Assembly: GCF_042186555.1 (NCBI RefSeq)
Contig: NC_133336.1
Span: 34,907,082-34,971,081 of the forward strand
Direction: 5' to 3'
Origin: Aquarana catesbeiana
Lineage: Eukaryota; Chordata; Amphibia; Anura; Ranidae
Length of the DNA stretch: 64,000 nt
Part shown: positions 34,300 through 43,799 of the stretch, in pieces
How positions within the stretch are numbered: the stretch's first letter is position 1
Layout: every line of letters starts with the position of its first letter
Translations under genes and position numbers: made by a program
The notes under the pieces: model-generated
What the model saw: the letters and a program-made list of their open reading frames with translations, nothing else
What the model was told of the DNA's origin: nothing
Database searches by the model: none

Positions 34300-35390
34300 A
34301 AGAATGTAATGCAGTGTGATGTGCACAACTGCGCAGTCGTTCAACGCTGTACACAAATACAATGTATATTCTTTTTCCCCCACAAATAGAGTTTTCTTTT
34401 GGTGGTATTTGATCACTTCTGCGGTTTTTATTTTTTGCACTATAAACAAAAAAAACAAAAAAAGAATGACAATTGAGAAAACAAAAAAAAACAATTTTTT
34501 ACTTTCTGCTATAGAACATATGCAATTAAAAATATATAATTTCCCCATACATTTAGGCCAATATGTATTCTGCTACATATTTTTGGTTAAAAAAAAAAAA
34601 AATCCCAATAAGTGTATATCGATTGGTCTGTGCAAAGGTTATAGCGTCTACAAACTATGGATTTTCATTTTTTTTTTTTTTACTAGTAAAGTCGGCGATC
34701 AGCGACTTATAGCGGGACATTGCGGCTAACAAATTGGACACCAACTGATACTTTTTTGGAGACCAGTGACATTACAGCAATCAGTGCTAAAAAAAAATGC
34801 AGTCACTGTACTAATGGCACTGGCTGGGAAGGGGTTAACATTAGGAGCGATCCAAGGGTTAACTGTGTGCTCAGCTGGGCTTTTACTGTAGTGGGGGAGG
34901 TGCTTTTACTAGAGGAAGGTGTAGATCCGTGTCTCTGCTTTGCAGGAACAAAGGATCTATACTTTCCTTACTGACAGAACGGCGATCTGCCTTGCTTACA
35001 GGCAGATCGCCGTTCTGTCAGTGTACTGAATGATCAACGGACATCAAGTCCACGTGACCCGCTGTGTAGAATCACAGTGGGAGAAAGCTGGCGGTGGCAT
35101 GCCTGATACCAGGAAGTGCAGGGTCACACACATATTATATATGCATACACACACGATCCTGTGCAGAGTGGCCGACCTGTAGCAGTAAAACTACTTTAGG
35201 GGAGGTGCTTTTACTAAAGGAAGGCATAGATCCACATCCCTGCTTTGCAGGAACACAGGATCTATACCTTCCTTACTGACAGAACGGTAAAATGCTATGT
35301 TTACATTGCCGGTCTGTCAGTGTGCTGAAAGATCAGCAGGTGCCGGCAGACATCAAGTCCACGTGACCACGTGTAGACTCACAACGTTTT
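34300..35390. mobile_element. TTTCTTTTGGTGGTATTT-family repeat plus internal duplication
   Basis: 34375-34800 matches the same family at 39.0 and 49.7 kb (TTTTCTTTTGGTGGTATTTG, ATTGATTGG, CTAGTAAAGTCGGCGATCAG). From 34895 to 35060 and again from 35190 to 35375 a block starting GGGGAGGTGCTTTTACTA and ending ATCAAGTCCACGTGACC is repeated directly, so a local tandem duplication is present. No gene. Confidence 0.55.
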
Positions 35391-35416
35391 AATACAACAT
35401 TAAGTAGAATACTTGC

Positions 35417-35950
35417 CTGTAAAGTCTTTTCACTTCATTCTCTGTCCAGTCCTCCTGATGACCCAGTGCTGCAAATGGGTTCTGGGGCAGTTGACGTTCT
35501 GGATTCGAATGAGTAGGTGATCTTGATGCATTATTGCCTCTCAAGTTGTGTTGATGTTTTTGAAGATCCTGTAACTGAGGACTTGGTTTGGTAGCCGTCC
35601 TGTTGACTTTTGTTTTGGCTTCCCTCTTAGGCTTGCAGTCCTCTTCGCTTTCTTCTTCTTCACCTGTAAAGTCTAATTCAGACTGTGAAGTTTCTCTCGG
35701 ACTGCTTCTCTTTTTATGTGAACTAGGATTTGACTGCTTCTTTGTATCATCTATTCGTGTGAAGTGCTCCTCAGTGTTCTCTTGCTCTATGGCCCCTCTT
35801 TGAGATTTTTGGAAGCGAGTGTTTGGTCTTTTCTGGGGTCCAGGAGTAGAAACCAACAATTTATTTTTTGACTTGGCAGTTTGGCGCAAATCCTTCTCAG
35901 GAACCATTTCCACTTCAGACTCTGAATCAAAATCATCATTTTGGAATTTT
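35417..35950 (-). CDS. MIS18BP1: MIS18BP1 exon 5: duplicated linker plus SANT start, GC donor
   Basis: A 534-bp exon whose first 429-bp-equivalent is a partial copy of the end of the preceding exon. Compare SESEVEMVPEKDLRQTAKSK here with ESEVETVSTKDLSQTVKSK there, STPGPQKRPNT with STPGRQKIQNT, and HQHNLRG with HQQTLRG. It then continues with a segment missing from the first copy and ends in DWTENEVKRLY, the first helix of the SANT domain. The acceptor is TTCTTTCTAG (AG 35952-35951). The donor is GCAAGT (GC at 35416-35415), a GC-AG intron; using it joins AG to the T of the SANT exon and keeps the domain intact. Confidence 0.88.
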
Positions 35951-36009
35951 CTAGAAAGAACAGGTATCTTGTTACGAATCTTAAAAGTGATGTTAAAGAT
36001 TTATCTTTA

Positions 36010-36370
36010 TTTTTTTTTAAACAAACATGTCATACTTGCCTGCTCTGTAATGGTTTTGCACAGAGCAGCCCAGATCCTCCTCTTCTTGTTTCCCACACCG
36101 GCACTCCTGGCCCCTTCCTCCTACTGAGCTGCTTGATATGAGGGCACCCAAGCCGCTTCTGTGTGTCCCCATTCTCGGCCCCGCTCTCTCCTCATTGGCT
36201 GACTGGCTGTGATTGACCATAGTGGGAGCCAAAAACTCCCGCTGCTGGTCTCAGCCAACGAAGAGGAAGAGACCCGGGAGAGCCGCTGATCTAGTACACA
36301 TCGCTGGATCGAGATGGCGCTCAGGGAAGTATTAGGGGGGCTGCTGCACACACACAATTTTTACCTTCAT
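36010..36370. repeat. Interspersed repeat, 'AACATGTTATACTTAC' family (copy 2)
   Basis: ACAAACATGTCATACTTGCC, AGATCCTCCTCTTCTTG and the TTTTTACCTTCATGC end follow the order seen at 33690 and 58590. Lies in the intron between the duplicated exons. Confidence 0.6.
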
Positions 36371-36862
36371 GCTGTAAAGTTTGTGGGTTGTAGCGTCTCG
36401 GGACTATGTGCAACAACCAGTTAACTTAAACATAAAAGTCTTTATTTTGCTTTAGTCAAACACAAAAGAGCTTCCAGCAGCAAAACAAACTTCAGAGAAT
36501 GCAATACAAAAGGTCCACTTATCTTCAGCACAAATCAAACTTATTAAATAAGCAAAAGTCAAATAAGGGTTTTTACCCAAGTGGTTAGTATAGCAAGAAT
36601 AAAAAACAATCCACATTTGTTCTGTACAATAAACTATGGATTGTTTTTATTCTTGCTATATTCAAGCCTTCCCATTGTTTAATTCACAACATAGGCACTC
36701 CACGCTTTAGATAGTCAATTGTTCTCATTTAGCCCCCCCGAGTATGTGAGCTGCCTGGATGTGATTTGAATTATATACTGGTGAACCTTTTTCCTTTGCA
36801 CACACTTTTTAGTTTTGTTGCGACACCTGGTTTTGACCTACTTCTGCTTGGAACGCATAGGC

Positions 36863-37019
36863 CAGGGGTCTCAAACTGGCGGCCCTTCAGCTGTTGCGAA
36901 ACTACAAGTCCCATGAGGCATTACAAGACTGACCGTTACAAGCATGACTCCCACAAGCAGAGGCATGATGGAACTTGTAGTTTCGCAACAGCTGGAGGGT
37001 CACCAGTTTGAGACCCCTG
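36863..37019. mobile_element. hAT-like MITE, CAGGGGTCTCAAACTGG ends
   Basis: CAGGGGTCTCAAACTGG at the left faces CCAGTTTGAGACCCCTG at the right. The interior is also inverted around AACTACAAGTCCCATGA. A CAGGGGT terminus is usual for hAT elements. Confidence 0.8.
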
Positions 37020-37024
37020 GCCTA

Positions 37025-37298
37025 GGAGATCAGAGCGGAAATTCTCCTCTCTGCCTGCAGAACCATTCACGACTCGCACAAGCGCAGTGGAGACCCGGCT
37101 GTGAAGCCACAATCTATAACAGCCGGGTGCCCACAGCTGAAATGCTGGATGCGGAGAGAAGCCCACGGGAAGGGGCAGCTCGCGTGATCACATCGCTGGA
37201 TCGTGGGACAGGCGAGTGTGTGTTTATTAAAAGTCAGCACCTGCAGTTTTTGTAGCTGCTGACCTTTAACCAAAAAAATGACTGGAACTCTGCTTTAA
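37025..37298. mobile_element. Partial TTAA MITE abutting a splice donor
   Basis: AAAAGTCAGCACCTGCAG and GGAACTCTGCTTTAA (TTAA 37295-37298) match the right end of 39841-40342. The left part is diverged. It ends seven bases inside the intron that follows MIS18BP1 exon 4. Confidence 0.65.
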
Positions 37299-37305
37299 TA
37301 CTTGC

Positions 37306-38791
37306 CTGTAAAGTATTTTTGATGCACTGCTGCCTCTCAAGGTTTGCTGATGTGTCCGAAAATTCCGCAATTGATTACTTGGCTTGGTGACCTTCCCTCT
37401 GGCTTTCGTCTTGGCTTCCCTCTCAGACTCATAGTCCTCTAGGTCATCATCATCTTCATCTTCCTCAGCAAAGTCTGATTCAGACTCTGAAGTTTCTTCA
37501 GATAGATTGTTTTTCCTTTGACAAGCTCTAGGATTTGACCGCTTGGTTGCAATTTTTTTTTTTGCAAACTCTTTGGCCTGTCTTTGAGATTTCTGGGAAT
37601 TAGTATTTTGTATTTTCTGTCGACCGGGCGTAGAAAGCAATATTTTATTTTTTGACTTCACAGTTTGAGACAAATCCTTTGTAGAAACCGTTTCTACTTC
37701 AGACTCTTCAAAATCTGAATTGCTTTGAGATTTTCTAGAAGGAATAGCTACTTTGTCACAAGGCTCCATCCATGCCTCATTATCTTGTGAGCTTTCTTCC
37801 TCAAGGTCATCCAAAGGTTGAGTAAAATGAGAGGTTTGTTTATTATCTTGCTTGGATTTGAGATGCCTTTGTTCCACCCTCACACTATTCAACAGTCTAG
37901 ACACTTCTTCAGAATGGGAGGATTCCTCTACAGGATTCCTTTCCCGAGTGGGTTTGGAAAGGGTTGACTTCTTCTGCCTGTTCAGCACTTGCCTGCAGCC
38001 CCGTGTTTCTGCTTCTTCTTCAGAATCCTGAGATTCTGTTAAATAACTTTGTGCTTTTGAGGAATAAGAGGACAACCTTTTCCTATTCTGGGAAGTCTCA
38101 ACAGGTTCTGCCTTCTGCTTGTTTGACTTATGTAGAATGGCTTGATTCTTTTTCCTTACAGCCCGTTTGTTGGTGTTTTCACATAAAATAGCTACCTTCT
38201 CCACATTTGGAGACTTCTCAGAATCAGTTATTGGCTGCTCAGCCCTAGATGTCTGTGTTCCACTTGTGTCAGAAAGATCAGAATTTACCATCTTCTGAAG
38301 GTGCGGCTGGCTCTTAGACTCGGTAAGGCTTTCTTCTTCAGAAGCTTCTGTTATATTAGCCAATAACATTGGAGAACCAGATTTTGGTCTTCTACTTGGA
38401 AATTGATCATCACAAAAGGTTTCCTTCTGCATTTCTTTCACATGGTCCTTACTCAAACTATTTTTATGTTCTAACCTTTTGGAGGCTCGCACACAATTTT
38501 GAAGCCCTGTAGAGTGGACAGTTTGTTGCATACTTGTTTTAAAACTCTTTGGCTTTATTTGTAAAGCTTTTTTAGACGTATTCCCTTTTTGTATAGTGGA
38601 AGGTGGGTAATCAGAGGACACCCTTTCATCCTCACTGATTATGGTAATATCACTAGAGGACCTACTTTCAGCTTTACTGCTTTCTGTCAAAGTGCTAGCC
38701 TCAAGATCTATGTCTTGCGGAAAATTGGAAGTGGCTTTGTTATTCCCAGTTTTCTTCTCTTTTGATTTTTTATACCCAAAATCTGTCTTGC
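37306..38791 (-). CDS. MIS18BP1: MIS18BP1 large linker exon (exon 4), GC donor
   Basis: A 1486-bp exon encoding the long disordered linker between the CENP-C-like motif and the SANT domain. It is rich in S, K, E and D, with acidic patches (SSSDITIISEDE, EEDEDDDDLEDYESE) and many SQ/SP/TP sites. The acceptor AG at 38793-38792 follows a good pyrimidine tract and gives the right phase: two bases complete the glycine codon begun by exon 3. Its donor is GCAAGT (GC at 37305-37304). The end portion (37306-37734) is the first copy of the duplicated block; relative to exon 5 it lacks the SANT start (in-frame, 105 nt shorter) and reads SSASKILY at its end. The frame is also open upstream of the chosen acceptor into repeat DNA, so an earlier acceptor cannot be excluded. 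Confidence 0.85.
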
Positions 38792-38969
38792 CTAAGGAGG
38801 CATTGGAGGAACTATTGGAACAGCTCAAGCCGTGACACCGAACCTGATGTTGCAAACACTTCTTTTTAATCTGTTGTCTGGTGTTCAAGGGGGTGAGCAT
38901 TACGCTCATGGGTTTCAGCGGACACCTCTTGACATTTTGTTGTCTATTTTTCAAAGTTTTACTTCTAGA

Positions 38970-39840
38970 GTTGGTTTTAAACACAATAATAGAGCTTTCT
39001 TTTGGTGGTATTTGAGCCTCTGCCGTTTTTATTTTTTGCGCTATAAACAAAAAAAGATCGACAATATTGAGAGGAAAAAAAAACAAAACAATATTTTTTA
39101 CTTTCTGTTATAAAACATATCCAATAAAAAAAAAAAATCAAATTTCTTCATCAATTTAGGCCATGTATTCTTCTACATACGGTATTTTTGGTAAAAAAAA
39201 AATCCCAATAAGTGTACATTGATTGGTTTGCACAAAAGTTATAGCGTCTACAAACTATGGAATATTTCCATGGAATTTTTATTTTTATTATTTTTTTTTT
39301 ACTAGTAATGGCAGCAATCAGCGACTGAGTAGGACTGCGATATTGTGTCAGACAAATCGGACACTAAGTGACACTTTTTTGGGGACCAGTGACACTAATA
39401 CAGTGATCAGTGCTAAAAATATGCACTGTCGCTGTAGTAATAACACTGGCAGGGAAGGGGTTAACATCAGGGGTAATCAAAGGGTTAAATGTGTCCCTAG
39501 GGGGGGCTTTTTAACTGTGTGGGGGGTGCTTGTACTGTTTAGCAGAAACACAAGATCTCTGTCTACTCCTGTCACAGAACTGAGATCTGCCTTGTTTACA
39601 TAGGCAGACCGCCTTTCTGTCTGTCTCGGGAACAAACGTCAGGTCCTGGCGGAAATCGGGTCCATTGGACCAGCTGATTGGCTCCCGCTGTGTCTAATCA
39701 CAGCAGGAGCGGGTTGCCGGCGGCACGAGCGGGCCTCAGACCCAGAAGGAATATAAAAGAAAAAAAAAAAAAAAACGTACAGGTAAGTGATTTCACGCTA
39801 AAGGGCCACCCTGTCGCAGTATATGTACGTGGGGAGGTCC
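38970..39840. mobile_element. TTTCTTTTGGTGGTATTT-family element
   Basis: AATAGAGCTTTCTTTTGGTG, TATAAACAAAAAAAG, ATTGATTGGTTTGC and CTAGTAATGGC run in the same order as at 49.74-50.06 kb. It begins directly upstream of MIS18BP1 exon 4 and its antisense is fused to the open frame there. The right end joins the next TTAA element at 39841. Confidence 0.65.
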
Positions 39841-40342
39841 TTAAAGTGGAGTTCCACCCAAAAATGGAACTTCTGCTCTCCTCCCCCCCTGCCCCCCCAC
39901 CCCCCCACCCCCCGCTGTCACATTTGGCACCTTTCAGGCGGGAGCAGATACCTGTCTAACCCAGGTATTTGCTCCCACTTTCGGGCATAGATCACCACAG
40001 GCTCCACGGCGATCTACGCCATGTCCGGCTTCTCCTTCGTGGCCCCCACCCCCCCCACCGCTGTCTTCTGGGAGGCACACAGGTCCCAGAAGACAGCAGG
40101 GACCAGTGAGGACGCGCAGCGCGACTCGCGCATGCGCAGTAGGGAACCAGGCTGTGAAGCCGCAAGGCTTTAATTCCTTATTCCCTTACCGAAGATGGCA
40201 GCGCCTCCACCCGAGGGCCGAGGGACAGACCGGCTTCGGGTGAGGACATCGCGGGCGCCCTGGATAGGTAAGTGTCCATATTTTAAAAGTCAGTAGCTGC
40301 TGACTCTAAAAAAAAAGAAATTTCAGCGGAACTCCGCTTTAA
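39841..40342. mobile_element. TTAA-flanked MITE, AAAGTGGAGTTCC ends
   Basis: TTAAAGTGGAGTTCC at 39841 faces GGAACTCCGCTTTAA ending 40342, with TTAA duplicated. The full-length reference copy for the fragments at 31180, 37025 and 59037. GC-rich centre with C runs at 39884-39913. Confidence 0.82.
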
Positions 40343-40985
40343 GTAGTTAAAAGAAATGTAAAATAAAATATCTTGTCATGCATGGTTCTCAGGACTGACA
40401 ACTCTAAGTTCTAGATGTAAATGGATACTATTGCACATGAAAACCTAATATTTGCAGGGAGCAGGTGAAGAGCTCCATGTAAGAGCAGCAGCTTTCTGTA
40501 GGCAAACTTATAGCTGATGCTTTGAAATAACTGATAAGGGAGATCATCATATTACACAGACTGTGGATTAAAGCCAGCCATAGATGGACTGATCTAAATC
40601 AGTTCAGCAGGGACTGGCTGAGACTCGATCCATCTATGGGAAGGCTGATTGTACCCATGTCGATCCATCGATCGACTTGGGTACAACCAGCATGTTGGAT
40701 TTTGAGCATGAGCTTATTGCCAGTGGCCCCGCATGCCCCCCTACCCACAAGAAGAATACAATAGCTCAGTTGGCGGGATTCCCCCATCAACTCGGACTGT
40801 TAGATGCTAATAGAGCTAAAATATCAATCTATGGTCTTCTTACATTCCAGCCCCACACAACCAGCAGATACAGTACAGGACCATTTTTTTTTGTTTTGCC
40901 CATAATTCCACTTAAAGTTGAGTGTTCAATAACGTGCACCACGCGCCGATAAGAGCTGTCACTGCTTGCAGGTAGCTGCACACCC
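40343..40985. other. Intron 3 sequence with a MITE-like palindrome
   Basis: 40571-40690 contains GCCATAGATGGACTGATC and its partial inverse ATCCATCTATGGGAAGG, plus CATGTCGATCCATCGATCGA; it looks like the remains of a MITE. No exon supported. Confidence 0.4.
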
Positions 40986-40990
40986 AACGG

Positions 40991-41330
40991 TTAAATGTGG
41001 GTGGCACAGTGGGCTAGCACTCTCGCCTAGCAGTAAAAAGGGTCGCTGGTTCGAATCCCAACCACGACACTACCTGCCTGGACTTTGCATGTTCTCCCTG
41101 TGCCTGCGTGGGTTTCCTCCGGGTACTCCGGTTTCCTCCCACACTCCAAAGACATGCTGGTAGGTTAATTGGCTTTTGTCCAAAATTGGCCCCAGTATAT
41201 GACTGTGAGTTGGGGACCTTGGATTGTGGGCTCCTTGAGGATAGGGACCGATGTTAGTGTGCGATATATGTGTGAAGCGCTACGTAAATTGACAGCGCTA
41301 TATGGGTACCTTAAATAAAATGAGGATAAT
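40991..41330 (+). mobile_element. tRNA-derived SINE of the V-SINE type
   Basis: The head is tRNA-like, with a B box GGTTCGAATCCC at about 41049-41060 and an A-box-like GTGGCACAGTGGGC. The body contains CATGTTCTCCCTG, GTGGGTTTCCTCCGGGTAC and CAAAGACATGCTGGTAGG, the conserved central domain of V-SINEs known in fish and amphibians. The tail GCGCTATATGGGTACCTTAAA ends in a LINE-like repeat. It would be transcribed by RNA polymerase III if intact. Confidence 0.88.
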
Positions 41331-41347
41331 TGTAAACGCGCACCCAC

Positions 41348-41412
41348 ACTCACTCAGGTTGAACTGGATGGACTGGTGTCTTTATTTAACCTTACTAACT
41401 ATAACTATAATT
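41348..41412 (+). mobile_element. CR1-like LINE 3' tail fragment
   Basis: CAGGTTGAACTGGATGGACT followed by GGTGTCTTTATTTAACC and TAACTATAACTATAA is the reverse of the GTTGAAAAAAGAC...GTCCA tail seen in other CR1 copies. Short fragment directly after the SINE. Confidence 0.55.
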
Positions 41413-41862
41413 TAGGGACAGCTGTCCAAGCCTGGATGCCTCTTTCTTTTTTTAGGGTCACTCATCTGTCCCAAGCTGCATGTACATGCTGAGTGTGGGT
41501 GGTGACATGCAGTTAGCAAACAGCAATGGCTCCTCTTAGCCTGTCATTACTCTTACAGACTAAGCGGCCATCACTGGTCGCATACACCTGTCATCCCAGC
41601 TGCAAGAAGCCACTCATTTTTGCAGGTAATCACCCAAGTGAAGGAGGCCTCAAAAATAAAAAGCATACTGTAAGCATCTTGCAGTGTACAGTGAAATTCT
41701 TCTAACATTCAGTTGTCCTACTTCCACATAACATGCAAATTCCCTGGATATTGCAGGATACTCCCCTCCACTTTTATGATGGTAATCCCCAGTGTTTCTT
41801 TACATATAACAAAAAATACAAGGACTCACACATGCCCTGGCTAGGAATATGCATGCATTTAC

Positions 41863-41926
41863 CTTCTTTATTCAGCATTTTTGTTTTAGAAGACAACGGC
41901 TTTGATGAACCTCCCTTTCCACGTGC
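41863..41926 (-). CDS. MIS18BP1: MIS18BP1 small exon 3
   Basis: A 64-bp exon flanked by TTTTCAAG (AG 41928-41927) and a GTAAAT donor (from 41862). In phase 0 it encodes ARGKGGSSKPLSSKTKMLNK plus a glutamate and leaves one base; the other two frames have stops. Phase 0 fits the end of the CENP-C-motif exon, and the left-over G fits the two-base start of exon 4 (glycine). Basic, serine-rich, no domain. Support comes from phase, splice sites and the basic composition. Confidence 0.7.
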
Positions 41927-42109
41927 CTTGAAAATGAGCAAAAAGCGAAATAAGAAAGAAGCTATGTTACCACAGTAAAAAGTTGTCTTGCAAGTCTCTA
42001 GGTGGAGCAATACTACTTCTGTTTAAAGGGCCCGTTCACAGCTGAGCGATTTTCTGCTTGAAGCTTGTAGCTGTAAAATGCTCAACAAGAGCAAATAAGG
42101 TGGTCTTTC

Positions 42110-42262
42110 TTAGGGAAACTCCCCCCACCCCCACCCCCACCCAAAGACTTGGTGAATCGGCTTTGGCAGGTCCCTAAGGAGTGAGCTTCACTTAGATTGG
42201 CCTAGGTAAACCATATAGAGTGCCTTACCTGTCAGGAGCCTTGCACCCCCAGGGGTTCAACC
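42110..42262. repeat. Intron block duplicated at 56.87-57.18 kb (empty MITE site)
   Basis: GACTTGGTGAATCGG, GGTCCCTAAGGAGTGAG, AGATTGGCCTAGGTAAAC and GAGTGCCTTACCTGTCAGG occur here in order and again at 56890-57160. The other copy is split by a MITE between AACATATA and ATAGAG, whereas here CCATATAGAG is continuous. Confidence 0.82.
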
Positions 42263-42397
42263 TTTTCTGCAGCCGATCCGGTCCAGTCCCACGCTGAGTT
42301 GTCAGCGGCGGCTTCTGTGTGTAGGCGTGTGCAGAAGAGGCAGCCAACAACGGAAGCCCCATAGTAACTCTATGGTTGAAGTCACTTCCCAGCTGTT

Positions 42398-42791
42398 CAC
42401 CTCTACTACAACTGGCCGTACATACGCAATCAAGCAATTTTGCACATGTGCTACCACCGGGATTGTCTACCTGCTAACTTGCCCTTGTGGCAAACAATAT
42501 GTGGGCCGTACTATTAGATCTTTTACTGTACGTGTCTCAGAACATATTAATCTTATTAAGGCAGGTAGCACTAAACACACTGTCCCGAGACATTATAGGG
42601 AGTGCCATGATAGAAATCCTGCTGGCACCCAGTTTCTTGCCATAGATAGATATACGGCCCCATGGCGGGGGGGGTCGACTCTTAGGGGTGTCTCCCGCTT
42701 GGAGACATACTGGATTTATGAATTGGGGTCCCATTTTCCGCAAGGTATTAATGTAGAATGGGACATCAATTCCTTTATTAATCGGGCTTGA
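42398..42791 (+). pseudogene. Penelope GIY-YIG endonuclease domain
   Basis: In frame from the insertion edge to a TGA at 42789-42791. The GIY-YIG pair is seen as GIVYLLTCPCGKQYVGRT, with the cysteine motif FCTCATTG just before it. The arginine in RSFTVRVSEH and a downstream glutamate (ETYWIYEL) complete the catalytic set, and HTVPRHYRECHD supplies the expected histidines. Penelope-like elements fuse this nuclease to a telomerase-like RT. The open frame extends by chance into upstream host DNA from 42327. The domain is uninterrupted but the element is truncated. Confidence 0.87.
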
Positions 42792-43758
42792 ATCCAGACT
42801 TGATCTCTCTATATTTTTTAGTCTTTTTGGTTTTGCAATCCTATATTTTAAAATAATTTTTTATTATGCCATTTCGATATGAGATGATTTTGGTATTGTT
42901 TGGGTAGGCATATGATATGTCTCTCTAATTGCATTCATGCTAATGTATTGTACATGATAACTCATCATCTTGGTTGTACATAATACTGGTTGGATGCCCC
43001 CTGCTGGCAGTGTCCGGTAGTTTTTTTATCTGAACTGATTATTTAGATTATGAGATAAAGTATCGCTGTATACTATCTACATGCTAGATAACTTGTTTAA
43101 CTTGTTTGATTTTTTAATTAATTTTTAAAGATACTCATTAGTTACTCATAATTTCAGCATTACATCCACCTTTGCTGACATTTCCTGTCTCTTTCGTCCC
43201 TTCAATAGGAGGTTGGGTGTCACTTCCTGTTATGACTATGTTGCTGGATATGACTAATCCAATTGTAAATGAGGCTTGGCTAATGGCCTGGAGCGCACTG
43301 CCATCGCTATTCGATCGTGCGCGTGACGTCATTACGTCATTCGACGGCCGATCGAAAACGAGGCTTGGATTATACCCTTGGAACGCACGGACGCAAATTA
43401 TGGGCGTGATGTCATCACGCCACCGTGCCGGAACGAGGCTTGACAGTGAGGGTGGAGCGCAGCTGTGTGGAGGCGCTTCCACCCACTGCATACAGGGACT
43501 GAAAGTGAGGCTTGGTTACGGATTTAATTATCCGGACCAAAGCCGATCTATACAGTAATGTATATTAGTCTTATAGTTCGGACCTCACACAGGACTATGA
43601 GTTTTTTTGATATTGAATCTACTAATGTGGTTTTTTGAATTTCTTATATATGCCCCCCTGACCGGAAATGGGGTCATCTTAATTACTTCCGGTTTCGGAC
43701 ACTCCCAGTGGGGGTCATTCTTTGTCCATAAATAGAGCGGTGGGGAGAGAGGGTTCCA

Positions 43759-43799
43759 CACCCCAGAAGACGACTTTTTTAGTTGAAACATGTCGGGTG
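43759..43799 (+). ncRNA. Degenerate hammerhead-ribozyme motif in Penelope element
   Basis: Core box 1 is CAGAAGA (43764-43770; consensus CTGANGA, so T to A at the second base). Stem II is GACT/AGTT, box 2 GAAA is at 43785-43788, and minimal stem III ACATGT leads to the expected cleavage C at 43794. Stem I pairs CACCC (43759-43763) with GGGTG (43795-43799). Hammerheads are an established part of Penelope-like elements. The U4 change should block or strongly weaken cleavage. Confidence 0.7.

Noticed and set aside
40991..41065. A tRNA gene (B box GGTTCGAATCC)
   Set aside because: The cloverleaf is not complete and the sequence runs straight into the V-SINE central domain, so it is the head of a SINE.
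42327..42397. Start of the Penelope endonuclease ORF at 42327
   Set aside because: This part lies outside the 18-base target duplication and is host DNA that happens to be open in frame.
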